64,000 nt of DNA. It comes from an uncultured Lentisphaerota bacterium (lineage in GTDB: Bacteria > Verrucomicrobiota > Kiritimatiellia > CAIQIC01). Of this stretch, positions 58,701 through 64,000 are shown piece after piece; the stretch's first letter is position 1, and each line of letters starts with the position of its first letter. Below the pieces are notes generated by a model. It was not told the origin of the DNA. It made no database searches and was given only the letters and a program-made list of their open reading frames with translations. The stretch spans positions 1 through 64,000 of the forward strand of contig CAITZM010000033.1 in the NCBI GenBank assembly GCA_903896925.1. Reading direction: 5' to 3'. The position numbers and the translations under genes were made by a program.

Positions 58701-61362
58701 TCTGCGCGATGGCCGTCGCGCCCGTGCCGTTGCCCGAGATGGCCACATAGGGCGCGCCGACAAAGCCACCCAGGCCGGAGCCGGACAGGCTCAAACCCGT
58801 CAGCCCGCCGGTCGGCGGGGCAAGCAGGTCCTGCGAAATGGTCACGGCCAAGCCATTGTCATCGATGATGGCGCCGCCGGTGCGCACATAGGCGGCATCC
58901 ACGGAGCCGGAAGCGCTGCCCATGATGACCCCGGTCTGCGCCGCGCGGAAGGTGCCGCCGTTGAAGTTGACGACCGCGTAACCCGTGTTGGTGCTGTTGT
59001 AGCCCTTGAAGATGGAACTGGCCTGCAGCACACCGCCGTTGAGGTTGAGGAAACCGGTGGCATTGGTGCCGGCGGCAGCTTGCCGGTTGATCCCCACCGA
59101 GGCGTTGGAGAGGAGCACGGTGGCCGTGCCGTCCACGGTAAATTCACCGCGGCCGAAGGAACCGTTGTTATAGCCCACCCAGATGGGTACTCCGCTGCTC
59201 AGGGTCGTCAGGCCGCCGGCGAGGTAGACCGTGCCGGTGCTGGTGCTGCCGCCAATGATAAGCCCGCTGCCGGTTATCAGATTGGTGCCGCCGTATTGAT
59301 AGAGCAAACCCTGGCCCGCCGCGCCCACCTGGATCCAGGTGGTATTGGTCATCACGCCACCGCTCAATTGATACATGCCGTAAGCGCTCGCGTTGTTGCC
59401 CATGTAGAGCTGGTTGGCCTGCCGGAGCGCGCCACCCGTCTGATTGATCACACCCACGCCCCCGGCATTGGCGCCCACATAGACTGTGCGGCCGGCATAG
59501 ATCGAACCGCCGGCCAGATACACCAGGCCGGTACCCGTGGCGCCGGCGTAGAAATTCGTCTGCACACTCAACAGGGCGTTCTCCTGCACCTGCAGCATGC
59601 CCCAGGCGGCGGCATTGTTGCCCACGACGAAGTTGTTTTGCAGCTTGCGGAAGACGGCCGTCCCTCCCAGCACGTTGGTGGCTATATCGCCGTTCGCATT
59701 GCCGACATAATCCACACTGTTGTGGATGCTGGTGATCGAGCCGCCCACCTGCACGAAGGTGCCGGCCTTGACCTGGAAGCCGGAGCTGGCGTTGAGGGTG
59801 GCGTTTCCCGCGGCATTGCTGAAGATGAGCGTGCCGGTGCCCACCTTGACCAACGAGCCGGTACCGGTGACCGGGTTGGCGAAGACCAGCGTGGTGCCGG
59901 CATCCGCCGAGTTGGTGAACGGGCCCGCCAGGACCAGGTCGCGGTTGTTCACGGTCAGGCTGCCGCTGTTCCACAGCGTGCCGCTGTTGACCGTCAGCGC
60001 ACTGCCGCCCACGCCCAGGGCGGCCGCATTGCTGATGTTCAGCGCGCCGCCGTTGATCGTCACCGGGCCGCTGAAGTTGTTGGCGCCGGAGAGCGTCAGC
60101 GTGTTCGCGCCCAGTTTGGCCAGGCCCAAAACACTGGTCGTGGTGTTCGAAAACACGGGGGCGTACTCGCGGTTGGCGAGGGTGGTGTCGAAGCCGAGGC
60201 TGGCGCCGTCGGCGAAATAGCCCGTGTCCCGGATGGTGGCGATCTCACTGTCGAGCACAGCGTTCCCCACCGCCAGGATCGCGCCGTTGGAGATGGCATA
60301 GCGCCCTGCCGCATTCCAGCCCGGCAAGGCGGAGGGGATGGAAATGATCAAAGCACCGGTCCGGATGTCCGTGAGACCGCCATAGGTGTTGACGTTGGTC
60401 AAGGTCAGGTTGCCCGCACCCGCCTTGATCAGACCGTAGGTGTTGACGCCATCGTCAATCACGCCGCCCACCGTCAGCATATTGGTCCTGACCGTCACCG
60501 TCCGGCTCCCGCCCAACAGGGTCACCGCGCCGTTGCCCGTGTCCCAGTTGAAGGAACCGCCAAACGTGAAGTCACCGATCCAGTTTTGCGGGTTGTTGTT
60601 GGCCGTCGTCCGCGCGGCCGTAACATCCACCGTGCCACCGGCGAGCTTAAAGACGCCGGCGGCGATGCCCAGCGCCCCGTTGTTGCCCAGCACCAGGGTG
60701 CCATTGTTTAACGTGATGCCTCCGTTGAAGGTGTTCGACGCTCCCAGATACAACGAACCTGTCCCGGTCTTGATGATGCCATTGCCGGCCGTGGTGCTGG
60801 AAACCACACCCGAGGCATTGATGCCGCCGGTGCCGTCAAAGGTGAGGAGCTTGGCATTCAGGTTGATAGTGTTCTGGCTGTTGAGGATGAGGGTATTGGC
60901 CGAATTGTTCTGCCACGTCTGCGTAGCGCCGAGGGTAAAAGGCAACCTAAATTTATCTACGGTCGTCCCGAAGACCACCGGTCCCGCGCCCGCGTTGATG
61001 GTGAGACCGGCGGCGCCCAGCGTGATGGTACGATTGGCTATGCCATCGGTTTTGATGTCGGTTTGCGCGGTGCTGCTGAAAACAAAGCCCGAGACCGAGA
61101 GGGCTGCGGCCAGCGTCGCGGTCTGCGCCGAGTTGAGCGAGGAGACGTTGAACCAGGCGATGCTGCCCGCGCCGGGCGCCGCAAGGGGATCGCTGCCAGA
61201 GCCATCAGGGGCCGTGTTCCAGTTGGCCTGCAACGCCCAATTGGTATTGGGCGTTCCGCTGCCGTCCCAATACAGAATTTCCGCCTTTGCTGAGCCCAGC
61301 GCACCTGCCACCGCCAGCCACAGCCAGCCCGTTTTTCTCAGCCAGTCGAACGAGTTTTTCAT
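49777..61362 (-). CDS. Giant autotransporter-associated beta-strand-repeat protein with PEP-CTERM
   Basis: A single 3861-residue ORF. An N-terminal signal (about MKNSFDWLRKTGWLWLAVAGALGSAKA) is followed by at least twenty passenger-type repeats of the form TKxGxGxLxLSGxNTYSGGTxIxxGxLxL. There are also blocks of another repeat (YVGANAGGVGVINQTGGAL, YMGNNASAYGMYQLSGG). The fold expected is a very long right-handed beta-helix. No autotransporter beta-barrel follows; instead the last 30 residues are VPEPGTASLLGLVGVAWLV plus RRIRRR, a PEP-CTERM anchor processed by an exosortase. It is likely a cell-surface adhesin or matrix protein. GGAG precedes the ATG. An internal duplication of 278 residues is visible (54.9-55.9 kb). 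Confidence 0.9.
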   Translation of the reverse strand: MKNSFDWLRKTGWLWLAVAGALGSAKAEILYWDGSGTPNTNWALQANWNTAPDGSGSDPLAAPGAGSIAWFNVSSLNSAQTATLAAALSVSGFVFSSTAQTDIKTDGIANRTITLGAAGLTINAGAGPVVFGTTVDKFRLPFTLGATQTWQNNSANTLILNSQNTINLNAKLLTFDGTGGINASGVVSSTTAGNGIIKTGTGSLYLGASNTFNGGITLNNGTLVLGNNGALGIAAGVFKLAGGTVDVTAARTTANNNPQNWIGDFTFGGSFNWDTGNGAVTLLGGSRTVTVRTNMLTVGGVIDDGVNTYGLIKAGAGNLTLTNVNTYGGLTDIRTGALIISIPSALPGWNAAGRYAISNGAILAVGNAVLDSEIATIRDTGYFADGASLGFDTTLANREYAPVFSNTTTSVLGLAKLGANTLTLSGANNFSGPVTINGGALNISNAAALGVGGSALTVNSGTLWNSGSLTVNNRDLVLAGPFTNSADAGTTLVFANPVTGTGSLVKVGTGTLIFSNAAGNATLNASSGFQVKAGTFVQVGGSITSIHNSVDYVGNANGDIATNVLGGTAVFRKLQNNFVVGNNAAAWGMLQVQENALLSVQTNFYAGATGTGLVYLAGGSIYAGRTVYVGANAGGVGVINQTGGALRQANQLYMGNNASAYGMYQLSGGVMTNTTWIQVGAAGQGLLYQYGGTNLITGSGLIIGGSTSTGTVYLAGGLTTLSSGVPIWVGYNNGSFGRGEFTVDGTATVLLSNASVGINRQAAAGTNATGFLNLNGGVLQASSIFKGYNSTNTGYAVVNFNGGTFRAAQTGVIMGSASGSVDAAYVRTGGAIIDDNGLAVTISQDLLAPPTGGLTGLSLSGSGLGGFVGAPYVAISGNGTGATAIAQTDLTLGSLTYGQVTNLIITSPGVGYTLAPVVTLMGGGSTNPTVPTVSIGANGSGSLTKQGAGMLTLSGANTYTGGTVIQAGSLLATTTNALPGYATAGRLAVSNGATLAINYGGGSDWNTTQINNLLGNSGAFAAGSALGFDTSNGSGEWATAITLAGAGVTKLGPNTLVLSGANSFGGGVTINGGILNVTNDTALGTGNSLTFNGGALQTSGDMTLSNRTVTLAGAGTNVVDAGTTLTITNNISGAGAWTKAGGGTLTLTGDANLGGAPLVSEGTLNVSGNVSAGANNIYLGKLANSTATVNIQGGSVSGANFMVGNLAAATGIVVQTAGAVSFGTAIQDGSTVGSYGEYHLYGGTLNAGPNLYVGVNHNTHGLFEMTNGQMWATSLLLGRSGNFATNVTAYYHQSGGTATVTTLYVGGGSLTTNTYGYFAVSNGVFSASAFSALAGSPNNTGVLYFGKGSLVTLPSFPTTRGSSGTYTELTMDGGTLSPYATSLNYMSNLTYAFLTTNGGTLNVGYGKDILIVQKLQDAVGVGQNGILIKQGAGVLTLSGANTYSGGTIVSNGALSLANTSAQPPAGTINVLSNAALALGVGSAGGFFTSANVDTLWANGMAGVAMNADALVGIDTTAGDFLYATPQATRGLVKLGTNNLTLTGNNTYPGMTIAANGTLTLSNTTGGLTVPGNFQIGNAAAAGANVLVRMEASDQIASSAILTFAGSYGRLLLLGHTNTVAGISDPGTNGVIEVNDAAVTDTNSGPSLLVVNNTADFVYAGYLRDSNKTGPSNRLALTKSGSGVLTLSGSQITYSLPTTVNGGTLILTNTSGFNSMVTINGGRLLLATANAMGGDRDITNLVAQGVGFLATNAFTIGGLSGTGDIALTNDAGAAVTLTLGGGNQSGAFSGSLSGAGSLVKSGTGLQVLNGVNTFSGTTLLTGGRLQLGLFNALPANGAVSMAGGIYDLNGFPNVTNGAITMSSGGISNGTLVGSSYTFSGGTAYANLAGSGALTNSGGVTTLSGTNTFTGGMALEGGMLSIGDYVNLPAAGNLHVNGGTLQVTGSLITNLVGYAINWGTFNGGLSVGAGGTLLVADSIGGAGSLTKTGTGTLVLSGVNSYNGGTRLNGGVLTFNNDAALGTSGDITFGGGTLRYGSGITLDLSARIKNSTGAIAIDTTNLPVTFASVLDDSNIGGLTKSGGGVLVLNAVNSFSGTTTISNGVLQLGLFNALPATAAVTVRGGGYDLNTFPNVTNGVVTLSGGVISNGTLVGASYAFSGGTATANLAGTGTVTKTGTGTTTLGGSNTYSGGTFISAGQLTLNNNAALGSGTLVMTSTAVRVTVGDGVTITNAIALYNNSGASGRGLLEYAGASTGAFSGPITISNIAAAGGHFGSTGAGGTLVIAGAVTSSVGVVSRIGTVVFSGGGSYADFSISQDTVKLGANNGLATNAVLQVAGSATGLFDFNGFSQTLAGLRDSSFTRTITNTVNATQVVLTLGNPNPTNHVYSGRIDGNIALLMNGTYTQTLSGTTIKYTGPTTINGGVLALTNTTAFVSPTTINGGQLLLLSSTAAQLVTITNAAASDGLGFSATTNAYTVGGLAGTGNVALTNAGGVNVALSLGNNNVDLVYGGVLSQGGSLTKVGTGVLQLTGANSYSGGTFVNGGLLAFGASALPPTGNVLINSAGALVATGAYGSVVNWLGSGRLDTASAGALAMVGDNSETIDFATGGFNSLFLGMAAGSTGTYSGAWAFNGTTYRLGGGGGVLTYPAAIGGSSNLVVGGGNGGTVVLTAASSFGGGTLVNNGNTLRVGITDALPTTGGVSLGEGTGAGHLDLPSYSQTIGQLLVQSTGAFATNMINIGAGQTLTINGAGGLTNGVDFGGTTSTTNRLVVSGAGSLVVTNTAAYVVIGRAQAVDTSSSSGILDLSGLGSVILGSSAVPLNEVRVGYGQKSSGQLTLSDTNNLITATALQVGHSLGSNAGATGGTLILGAGVNTLAVDKLTIGLSKANGVVKFASQTNGSAGTVTIGGKSGATTEITIGSKTGTGTGATITGTLNLLGHPAYVTAGALTNGIETGGGAGSAFGNLYFDNGVFTVTSIVMAAKSGANTTTATATLMVGGGEFTVNPGGSFSLASQTGTGSANGTLTLSGGVFRSYAPITVGPSNCTSTINLNGGTLDMTGASIGSAAAPLGVLNLQSGTLMNLGQFNGGAALVKSTAGTLTIAGTNAYSGDTIPNAGTLVIGSTLALTNSTLNYTNAAGTVSFIGGTTAFTLGGLAGTQNIGLTNLSGNAITLTVGGNNTASTNSGVLSGGGGLTKTGNSVLALNASNSYTGWTLVGEGVLRLDRQDALSPASVGAVVSNGARLQFASHTTNAVPLTLSGSGIGTAPAAYGALLLNENTGVFELQGPITLAGGAAINTYNAGKALVTMDQGIGGTGDLTLRASAANNGGALYILKGQSSYNGNTYLAVSNVNFNGLTVQLGINDALPTTTVLNLQAQSVAARTNTATLMLDGYNQTLAGLVSTNGGGGLNTNRVIGGAATLSILTLHTTGDSFFDGSLGSVGVNDNNLALVMGGSGTQTLAAAYANNSYVGGTTISNGLLRMGQDNPLGSGLVTMAGGSLGTYGGSWQLTNTVNLATSGNFDTSAGNLALTGAITNGGNLVKSGVGTLTLSGANSYSGTTTISNGTLKLASGATLSSSTRVYVDSLGVLDLDGNSLAIAGLTGASGSMVTNGGGGLTLQLVNATNVFGGVLTGASTFTLTGGGTLRLTGTNNFGGGTLVSNANYFVNGLHNGGVITVISNGLVGGNGPLSTLVVGSGGVYAPGNSIATQYVASLTLANAGILEMELGNGAQVNDRSIVTNSLTISGGLLKLDLRAYSLVAGASYTLVDWTGASDFDPLNAAQWLTLMDVGGPSNGVLWAQGMMLPVVGQSGSTNLFTINYGDNLANGHKITLTAVPEPGTASLLGLVGVAWLVRRIRRRCTAQG

Positions 61363-61465
61363 GATTCACTCCATCTATTGCATACACCCCGGCATCACCC
61401 TGCGCACGCGAACGAGTCACGAGCAGTCAATTCCATCCATATTTCACCCGCATACACAGTAGGAA

Positions 61466-61494
61466 TTACTAGCGGAAAGCATCGCGTTTGTCAC
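61466..61494 (-). promoter_or_regulatory. Possible promoter of the giant surface-protein gene
   Basis: On the minus strand GTGACA (61489-61494) and TAGTAA (61466-61471) are separated by 17 bp. Transcription would start about 100 nt before the ATG. Both boxes are imperfect. Confidence 0.4.
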
Positions 61495-61576
61495 GTATTT
61501 TTTGGGCGCTTTTTAGGGGGGGGCGGAAGCAAGCGGACAGCGAGCAGCGGACAGCAGGAGGCAGCAGGGAAGAGGC

Positions 61577-61707
61577 AACCACGGAGGATACAGCGGCCAG
61601 AGGAGGTCACAGAGGAAATACAGCCACGGATGAACACGGATCGGCAAGGAAAGGCGGCGGCAGAGAACTCATGGCTGTCTTGGCGTTTCTCTGTGTTCCC
61701 CGTGGTT
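61577..61707 (+). repeat. Dispersed repeat with inverted ends, upstream of the giant gene
   Basis: Begins AACCACGGAGGATACAG and ends CTCTGTGTTCCCCGTGGTT, which are imperfect inverted ends. Between them it carries GGAGGTCACAGAGGAAA and CGGATGAACACGGA, as in the copy at 49246. Confidence 0.7.
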
Positions 61708-61807
61708 GATCTTCCTGCCCCAAGGAAGGCAGCCTGTTTGGAGTGCGGTAGCGGGATTTGGGGCGGCGGGCAGCGTTTCTTGGCTTCCACCTGGAGGGCG
61801 GCGAACA

Positions 61808-61822
61808 GGCCAAGGCTTGGCC
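61808..61822 (-). terminator. Palindrome after the pseudopilin gene
   Basis: GGCCAAGGCTTGGCC lies 3 bp beyond the stop of the pseudopilin gene. Its core, CCAAGCCTTGG on the minus strand, is identical to the core of the candidate operator at 25505, so it may be either a hairpin terminator or another protein-binding site. Confidence 0.3.
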
Positions 61823-61824
61823 GT

Positions 61825-62604
61825 TTAGCGCCAGGACCGGATGTGGGTCGTGTCGTTTTTGTTCGGCCGACAAGTGCTGCCGCGGTTGGTCGGTCCCCAC
61901 GACCAGACCGCCACGCCACGCCGGACGATTTCGCCGTCGGTGACATCGGTATTTAAGTTGCCCACCAGGCCGTCGTGCGTCATGTCCATGGCCACCACAT
62001 AGCGGTTGCCCCAAGGGTCGGCGAATTCACCCTGCCTGGCTTCCACCGTGATGGATGAGTTGCCGGGCAGCCAGTGGGTCAGGGTGGCGGGCGCGTTGGT
62101 CTGGATGCTTTTCTCGGAGACCTGCAGATAGACCCGCTGGCGCGGATTCTGGTTTTTCCAGGCGGTCCCGAGGCCGAGCAGGTCTTGCACCGTCCCAGGC
62201 ACGTTGCTGCCCCGCAGGGTGGGAATCAGCTTGTCGTAGCCCCAACAGATTTCGTCGTTCCCCGCGCCCTCATCGGGATATTTTCCGTAGTCCACGAAAT
62301 AGGCCTTGATGGCCGTCTCAATCAGTTTGACTTCGCATTGGGCCTGCGTGATTTCCGCCCGCTTGAGGCCGCCGATCACCGCGGGCAGCAGCAGGCCTGC
62401 GAGAATGGCGATGATGGCGATGACGATCAGCAGTTCAATCATCGTGAACGCCCGCCGGATGCGGGCCGGAGCTGGCGCGAGATGGAGCCTTGTATCGGGG
62501 GAACCGCTGGTGTCCCCATGCAGGGTGGCCGCCTGCACCTGGCCCGGCGTGTCCCCCCACGCCGCCCACCCACCACGCCCAGTCCGGTCGAAAGTGTGTT
62601 TCAT
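61825..62604 (-). CDS. GspG-like pseudopilin with long leader
   Basis: A 259-residue protein with a prepilin signature (RRAFTMIELLIVIAIIAILAGLLLPAV), the conserved Glu5, and a pseudopilin globular part (KAYFVDYGKYPDEG, EFADPWGNRYVVAMD), close to the major pseudopilin GspG. The residue before cleavage is Ala rather than Gly, as in many related organisms. The leader before the cleavage point is about 52 residues, far longer than the usual 6-20. The start is nevertheless well supported, since AGGAGG lies 7 nt before ATG. The ORF ends just after GSTCRPNKNDTTHIRSWR. Its partner secretion genes are not in the window. Confidence 0.85.
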   Translation of the reverse strand: MKHTFDRTGRGGWAAWGDTPGQVQAATLHGDTSGSPDTRLHLAPAPARIRRAFTMIELLIVIAIIAILAGLLLPAVIGGLKRAEITQAQCEVKLIETAIKAYFVDYGKYPDEGAGNDEICWGYDKLIPTLRGSNVPGTVQDLLGLGTAWKNQNPRQRVYLQVSEKSIQTNAPATLTHWLPGNSSITVEARQGEFADPWGNRYVVAMDMTHDGLVGNLNTDVTDGEIVRRGVAVWSWGPTNRGSTCRPNKNDTTHIRSWR

Positions 62605-62720
62605 GACGCGTCCTCCTGTCCCCGCCAGATGAGCGCGGCACAGCAGGGTGCACCTGCCCTGTTGCGCGCGGCCAGAATTTGCACGAGCTGATCCGCCGCA
62701 CTTCCATTCAGCGTGTGTGC

Positions 62721-62749
62721 TCTCTAGCAGAGATTCACCCGCTTGTCAT
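62721..62749 (-). promoter_or_regulatory. Possible promoter of the second pseudopilin gene
   Basis: On the minus strand ATGACA (62744-62749) and TAGAGA (62721-62726) are separated by 17 bp, 117 bp before the ATG. The -10 is weak. Confidence 0.35.
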
Positions 62750-63128
62750 GGGGATTCGGGTGAGCGCGGCGGTTTCCAGGCCTGGGGTAGCCGCAGGAAA
62801 GACCGCCCGAGCCCTGCTATGGTGTCAAGAATGGGGAGGGGCCGGAGTGCCTGACGAGAAACTGAGAGTCGGCCAACCCCGGGGCCAACCTCCTCGTTTG
62901 GCGATGAGCACAGCGCGGCAACTGCCGCAACCAAACCTCACGCGGAGCGTGAGGAGCACTTTGCCAAAGCCGCCGCCATAGTAGCCCTCTCGCTCCGCGA
63001 GAGGCTTTTGTAAGCCGCCCTACCGGCCACCTGAAAATAAAGATCTATGCCGAAATGCGGCGATTTTTCAGGTTAGTGGCCTAGATGGGTGGCGGACGGT
63101 TTACCTGGCGGCGGGCGCGGCGGGCGCG

Positions 63129-63215
63129 ACCCGTCGACAAGCTCAGGGCAGGCCCTTCGACAGGCTGGTTCGACAAAGCTCACCACAGGTCAGGGCAGGC
63201 AGGCTCAGCGCAGGC
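63129..63215 (+). repeat. Cluster of GACAAGCTCAGGGCAGG-type repeats
   Basis: GTCGACAAGCTCAGGGCAGG, CCCTTCGACAGGCT, TTCGACAAAGCTCA and GGTCAGGGCAGG follow one another within 87 bp. They are imperfect copies of a short unit, some with small shifts, in a non-coding gap. Confidence 0.65.
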
Positions 63216-63286
63216 GCGCCCGCCCTGCCGACATCGTGCCTTGGTGGTTGCCAGCCCGGCACGTTTCCGCGGGCTGTTACGTCCCC

Positions 63287-64000
63287 TCAGGGCCGGGCCG
63301 GGACTTGCACCGCGGTCCGCAGCAGCACGGGGCCGAGGAGGCCGGAAGGCAGCAGCTCGTCGGCCTTGGTCCAGTGATGCCAGGTGGTGAAGGTGAAGCG
63401 GCCGGTCGGGCTGGGCTTGCCGTCGAGCACCCACTGCGGCCACGCCTTGAGCTGGATGCCGTTCCATTCGCGGTCCTCGGGCAGCTGCTCGTCGCCGATC
63501 AGGCGGTTCGGCCAGAGGTTCGTGATCTGTACCACGAGTTCGTTCTTCCCGTCGCGCAGGGCGTCGGTGACCTCGACGCGGAACGGCGGCTTCCAGAGGA
63601 TGCCGAGGTCCCGGCCGTTGAGCCTGACCTCCGCGAGGTTTTTCACGAGGCCAAGATCGAGGAAGACACGGTTGATGGCGGATGGTTGATGGGGGATGGA
63701 GAACGTCTTCCTGTACGTGGCGGTGCCGGAGAAATACTTCACGCCCTGATCGGCGTGGTCGGTCCACGAGATGAGCTTGTCGAGTTTGACGGCGGCGGGT
63801 GCGCCCCAGTTGGGCGGGAATGCGAGGTCCCAGGCGCCGGCGATTTCGACGGGCGCGGGCACGGCGGTCGTCGCGGCCTTGAGCGTCTGGCCGGCGGCGG
63901 TCTTGAGCTCGAGGTTGACGGGCTGCCACGCGTAGACGGCGGGCCGGCCATCGGCGGCGACCGCGAGGTCGAAGGTCACCGGCGGCGTGGGCCGGTCGCT
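63287..64000 (-). CDS. GH106-like alpha-L-rhamnosidase, C-terminal part (cut by window edge)
   Basis: The reading frame is open from the stop at 63287 to the window edge, so this is the 3' end of a longer gene; the GTG/ATG starts in the track are internal. The product matches the C-terminal domain of GH106 gene 29430-32408: GVKYFSGTATYRKTF, VFLDLG, VRLNGRDLGILWKPPFRVEV, NLWPNRLIGDEQLPEDREWNG, and SGLLGPVLLRTA. The domain is galactose-binding-like. IPHQPSAIN between YRKTF and VFLDLG is encoded by the repeat shared with that gene. The catalytic part lies outside the window. Confidence 0.8.
   Translation of the reverse strand, partial: SDRPTPPVTFDLAVAADGRPAVYAWQPVNLELKTAAGQTLKAATTAVPAPVEIAGAWDLAFPPNWGAPAAVKLDKLISWTDHADQGVKYFSGTATYRKTFSIPHQPSAINRVFLDLGLVKNLAEVRLNGRDLGILWKPPFRVEVTDALRDGKNELVVQITNLWPNRLIGDEQLPEDREWNGIQLKAWPQWVLDGKPSPTGRFTFTTWHHWTKADELLPSGLLGPVLLRTAVQVPARP
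63670..63699 (-). repeat. Shared in-frame repeat arm in the second GH106-like gene
   Basis: GGTTGATGGCGGATGG, then TTGATGG and GGATGG, is nearly identical to the arm at 29804-29833 and sits at the equivalent codons of a paralogous gene. Confidence 0.75.

Larger units (their letters stand above)
61363..61824. other. Intergenic region with promoter and dispersed repeat
   Basis: I see no gene here. It holds the candidate promoter of the giant gene (61466-61494), a dispersed repeat with inverted ends (61577-61707), the phrase GGAGTGCGGTAGCGG (61739-61753), and a palindrome next to the pseudopilin stop (61808-61822). Confidence 0.55.
62605..63286. other. Intergenic region rich in small repeats
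   Basis: I see no gene here. It holds a possible promoter (62721-62749), phrases shared with 34117-34387 (62827-62910), two small hairpins CCTCACGC / GCGTGAGG near 62938 and CCTCTCG / CGAGAGG near 62987, a longer hairpin GGCCAC-CTGAAAA / TTTTCAG-GTGGCC (63025-63081), and a cluster of GACAAGCTCAGGGCAGG-type repeats (63129-63215). Confidence 0.55.

Noticed and set aside
58072-60711. An 879-codon plus-strand ORF, and several others, opposite the giant gene
   Set aside because: They mirror the low-complexity, high-GC repeats of the minus-strand gene, are rich in Arg/Ala/Gly/His, and have no family motif or supported start. They are shadows.

Overview
The window looks like a chromosomal segment of a GC-rich, polysaccharide-degrading bacterium of the Planctomycetes-Verrucomicrobia-Chlamydiae superphylum, most likely Kiritimatiellota, Lentisphaerota or Verrucomicrobiota. 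This is an inference from gene content: several secreted sulfatases, rhamnosidases and other glycosidases with signal peptides, RR(G/A)FT-type pseudopilins, and a 3861-residue protein of autotransporter-associated beta-strand repeats that ends in a PEP-CTERM signal. The window contains no rRNA or marker gene that would settle the taxonomy.

Layout. Bases 1-1478 form a gene-poor tract with degenerate direct repeats, ending at a minus-strand tRNA-Ser(GGA). Bases 1758-7100 are a plus-strand block: pseudopilin, ParB, M48 peptidase, DUF4349-type lipoprotein, cold-shock protein, shikimate kinase and a site-2-type M50 protease. Bases 7101-8348 hold repeats and a small minus-strand pair (HTH protein, one-TM protein). 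Bases 8349-12086 carry a GH127 enzyme, a Phd/RelE-type toxin-antitoxin pair, a remnant copy of the GH127 3' end, and a lipoprotein.

Bases 12334-49085 hold 24 consecutive minus-strand genes. Most encode exported enzymes: GH78 and GH106 rhamnosidases, GH28, GH105, GH99-like and TIM-barrel glycosidases, a heparinase-II/III-like protein, four type-I sulfatases, SGNH and alpha/beta-hydrolase esterases, plus RraA-like and URO-D-like cytoplasmic proteins. Many are tightly spaced or overlap by 1-4 nt. Together they suggest stepwise extracellular or periplasmic breakdown of a sulfated, acylated polysaccharide containing rhamnose and uronic acid. No transporter, SusC/D pair, sulfatase maturase or dedicated regulator lies in the window. 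A recurring 15-bp palindrome TTCCAANNCTTGGAA near three of the genes is the best candidate operator.

Bases 49777-61362 are the single giant PEP-CTERM beta-strand-repeat gene, flanked by copies of one dispersed repeat. A second pseudopilin (61825-62604) and the 3' part of another GH106-like gene that runs off the right edge close the window.

The most unusual structures are (i) palindromic or repeat DNA that sits in frame inside enzyme genes (a sulfatase, and two GH106 paralogs at the same site), (ii) the toxin-antitoxin cassette between the GH127 gene and a truncated copy of its own 3' end, next to a G13 tract, and (iii) the shared 15-bp palindrome.
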